A DNA stretch of 44,833 nt from Bifidobacterium stellenboschense (lineage in GTDB: Bacteria; Actinomycetota; Actinomycetes; Actinomycetales; Bifidobacteriaceae). The stretch spans positions 36 to 44,868 of the forward strand of contig NZ_JGZP01000013.1 in NCBI RefSeq assembly GCF_000741785.1, in the 5' to 3' direction. The position numbers and the translations under genes were made by a program. The notes beneath the pieces are model-generated. The model saw only the letters and a program-made list of their open reading frames with translations. It did not search any database and had not been told where the DNA came from. Below, piece after piece: positions 43,329 to 44,833 of the stretch (the first letter of the stretch is position 1; every line of letters starts with the position of its first letter).

Positions 43329-44330
43329 TCAGTGCTGGGCGCGCCAGATGTCCGGTTCGACGTAGATCTCCCACTCGTACCAGGGGAGCGCGGTGCGGAT
43401 GCTCGTCTCGATCTTGTCGACGGTCTGCACGTCATAGTCGCGGTCGAACTTGTCGGTCTCGACCTTGAGGCACAGCAGCACCGCGTCCTCGTCCATGTGG
43501 ATGGCCTGCATGTTGATGAGCCGGTTCACGCCCTGCGTGCCCTCGACCGCCTCGACCAGCATCTCGCGGGTGCGCGGGTCGATGTCCTCGCCGATGAGTA
43601 GCGAACCGGATTTGAACGCGAGCGCCGCCGAGCCGCACACCAGCACGAGACCGACCATGAGGCCGCCGATCGCATCATAGAGCTCGTCGCCGGTCGCGAT
43701 CGACAGGCCGATGCCGAGACCTGCGAACGCGAGGCCGATCAGTGCGAGCGTGTCCTCCATCATCACGGAGGCGAGTTCGGCGGACTTCGTGCGGCGCCAG
43801 AACTTGACCAGCGAATCGCTTTCCACCTTGACGCGCGTCATGCGTTCGCGCGCCTCATGTATGGACGTGTGCAGGCCGTAGCCTTCGAGGCAGGCGGAGA
43901 CGCCCACGACGACGAGCGCGGCGACGAGTTCGAAGGATTCCGCCTCGCGCGGAATGGAGCCGTCGATGAGCCCGGTGAGTTTGGACGCGGCCTGGGAGAC
44001 GGCGAACACGCCGCCGACGAAGAACAGGAGCGTCGCGACGATGAAGCTCGCCAGATACTTGATACGGTGCAGGCCGAACGGATGGTCGCCGTCCGACTTG
44101 TGGTCGGAGGTCTTGTCTCCGATCATCAGCACGATCTCGTTCGCGCAGTCCGCCACCGAATGTACCGATTCGGAGAACATGGACGATGAGCCGGTGAACG
44201 CGGCCGCCGCGAACTTCGCGAGCGCCACGCCGATGTTCGCCGCCAGCGCGGCCTTCACCGCCGCGCCCGCCTTGGTCTTTCCGTTCTGGATGGTCTTGTC
44301 GTTGTCTGCGTCGTTATCTGCCACGGTCAT
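43329..44330 (-). CDS. Cation diffusion facilitator family transporter
   Basis: A 333-residue metal/proton antiporter of the CDF family, with about six membrane helices and a C-terminal cytosolic domain. The site in helix 2 is H57-S-V-A-D61 (H-x3-D), the pattern seen in zinc-type members. M-M-E-D-T-L-A-L-I-G in helix 5 takes the place of the second site, with D or E in unusual order. The C-terminal part (R-T-R-E-M-L-V-E-A-V-E and onwards) has the ferredoxin-like dimer fold of CDFs. The metal is not certain. The start ATG 44330 directly follows AGAGGAGAGG; GTG 44324 is an alternative. The open frame further upstream reads through the palindrome and is rejected. Confidence 0.88.
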   Translation of the reverse strand: MTVADNDADNDKTIQNGKTKAGAAVKAALAANIGVALAKFAAAAFTGSSSMFSESVHSVADCANEIVLMIGDKTSDHKSDGDHPFGLHRIKYLASFIVATLLFFVGGVFAVSQAASKLTGLIDGSIPREAESFELVAALVVVGVSACLEGYGLHTSIHEARERMTRVKVESDSLVKFWRRTKSAELASVMMEDTLALIGLAFAGLGIGLSIATGDELYDAIGGLMVGLVLVCGSAALAFKSGSLLIGEDIDPRTREMLVEAVEGTQGVNRLINMQAIHMDEDAVLLCLKVETDKFDRDYDVQTVDKIETSIRTALPWYEWEIYVEPDIWRAQH

Positions 44331-44347
44331 CCTCTCCTCTGGAAGCG

Positions 44348-44353
44348 ATTGTA
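44348..44353 (-). promoter_or_regulatory. -10 box of the CDF transporter gene
   Basis: TACAAT on the minus strand, 17 nt before the ATG. It would give a short leader with the AGGAGAGG ribosome site. Confidence 0.5.
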
Positions 44354-44413
44354 GCCGTGCCGCGGTCGTGACGGCGTTCGTTTGTAATATGGCGGACATG
44401 CCGTGATATGGAA

Positions 44414-44456
44414 CGTGGGTGTGGATGGTCCCGATTCGGGACCATCCACACCCACG
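44414..44456. terminator. 43-bp near-perfect palindrome, probable terminator
   Basis: CGTGGGTGTGGATGGTCCCG and the next A (44414-44434) are the exact complement of 44436-44456, with a single base between. It lies 34 nt downstream of the Tyr/Pro-rich gene's stop (minus strand) and upstream of the CDF promoter. It is very strong as an RNA stem; as DNA it could form a cruciform. Confidence 0.8.
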
Positions 44457-44490
44457 ATGCGTCGGCAGGCGGATGGATCGTATCAGTGCG

Positions 44491-44833
44491 TCACAGCAGC
44501 ACGGCGAAACTGGAGGCCGCGGCGGCGATGACGCCGATGATGACAATCAGCAGCCACAGGGCCACGCTGGCGATCACGGAGACGAGCGCGCCCATGCCGG
44601 CCATCTTCGCGTCGCCCGGCTTCTGGTCCTTCCACACGAGGAACAGGATGAGGCCGATGAGCGGGATGAAGAAGCCGAGCACGGCCCAGCCGAACGAGCC
44701 CTTGTCGTCGACCGGGGCGCCGTAGCCGTAGCCGGGGGCCGGCTGCGCGTACGGCGACTGCTGGGGTGCGCCATAGCCGTAGCCTGGCGCGGGCTGGCCG
44801 TATGCGGGCTGCTGGGGCGCGCCGTAGCCGGGG
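44491..44833 (-). CDS. Tyr/Gln/Pro-rich small membrane protein, 5' end beyond the window
   Basis: The C-terminal 113 residues of a gene that enters from the window edge. It begins with a P-A-P-G-Y-G-Y-G-A-P-Q-Q repeat tail and then has two hydrophobic segments (W-A-V-L-G-F-F-I-P-L-I-G-L-I-L-F-L and L-W-L-L-I-V-I-I-G-V-I-A), separated by K-D-Q-K-P-G-D-A-K. The design resembles the gene at 42693, but the membrane parts are not obviously homologous. The function is unknown. A 63-residue reading from the internal ATG 44682 would cut into helix 1, so the frame surely starts upstream. Confidence 0.85.
   Translation of the reverse strand, partial: PGYGAPQQPAYGQPAPGYGYGAPQQSPYAQPAPGYGYGAPVDDKGSFGWAVLGFFIPLIGLILFLVWKDQKPGDAKMAGMGALVSVIASVALWLLIVIIGVIAAAASSFAVLL

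Overview
The window is high-GC actinobacterial DNA. It is most consistent with Bifidobacterium or a close relative, from the gene order hisD-C-B-(unknown)-H-A, DUF2252 protein, GlnA2-type glutamine synthetase, the PriA-like HisA, and a pilus cluster with its own class C sortase. I cannot name the species from the sequence alone.

Layout. Positions 1-750 hold the 3' end of a 23S rRNA gene, a 5S rRNA gene and the rRNA operon terminator. Positions 837-6375 are a histidine operon: hisD, hisC, hisB, an uncharacterised acidic protein, hisH and a PriA-type hisA. Next come a DUF2252 protein (minus) divergent from glnA2 (plus), and an MFS exporter. Positions 11089-14556 (minus) are a riboflavin ECF transporter: an FMN riboswitch, the S component RibU, and one polypeptide carrying both ATPases and the EcfT membrane domain. 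Positions 14557-26985 are a sortase-dependent pilus locus. Its long control region has a LacI-type operator and an 11-G homopolymer. The genes are a giant (about 2,800 residue) repeat-rich LPETG surface protein split by a frameshift near its N-terminus, a major pilin, a class C sortase and a small pilin-like protein. Positions 27020-30947 hold a nitroreductase, polyphosphate glucokinase, an aminotransferase and a lone ABC ATPase. Positions 31124-35105 (minus) pair a large multi-spanning membrane protein with an arylsulfate sulfotransferase-family protein. The rest encodes a 1,152-residue cytosolic protein, Mrp ATPase, an enlarged NAD-dependent DNA ligase, two Tyr/Gln/Pro-rich membrane proteins (the second truncated by the window end) and a cation diffusion facilitator.

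How it works together. The his genes form a translationally coupled pathway from histidinol back to ProFAR isomerisation; hisF, hisI, hisG and hisE are not here. FMN would shut off RibU by hiding its ribosome binding site. The pilus locus looks built for switching: a homopolymer in the presumed promoter spacer, a frameshift in an Asn/Gly repeat, a carbon-control-type operator, and paired hairpins between the structural genes that could set subunit ratios.

Two window-wide themes stand out. One is a family of about 45-bp double-palindrome repeats, two of six copies lying in frame inside genes. The other is a set of genes whose start codon sits 6-8 nt after a TANNNT-like -10 box, suggesting leaderless mRNAs.
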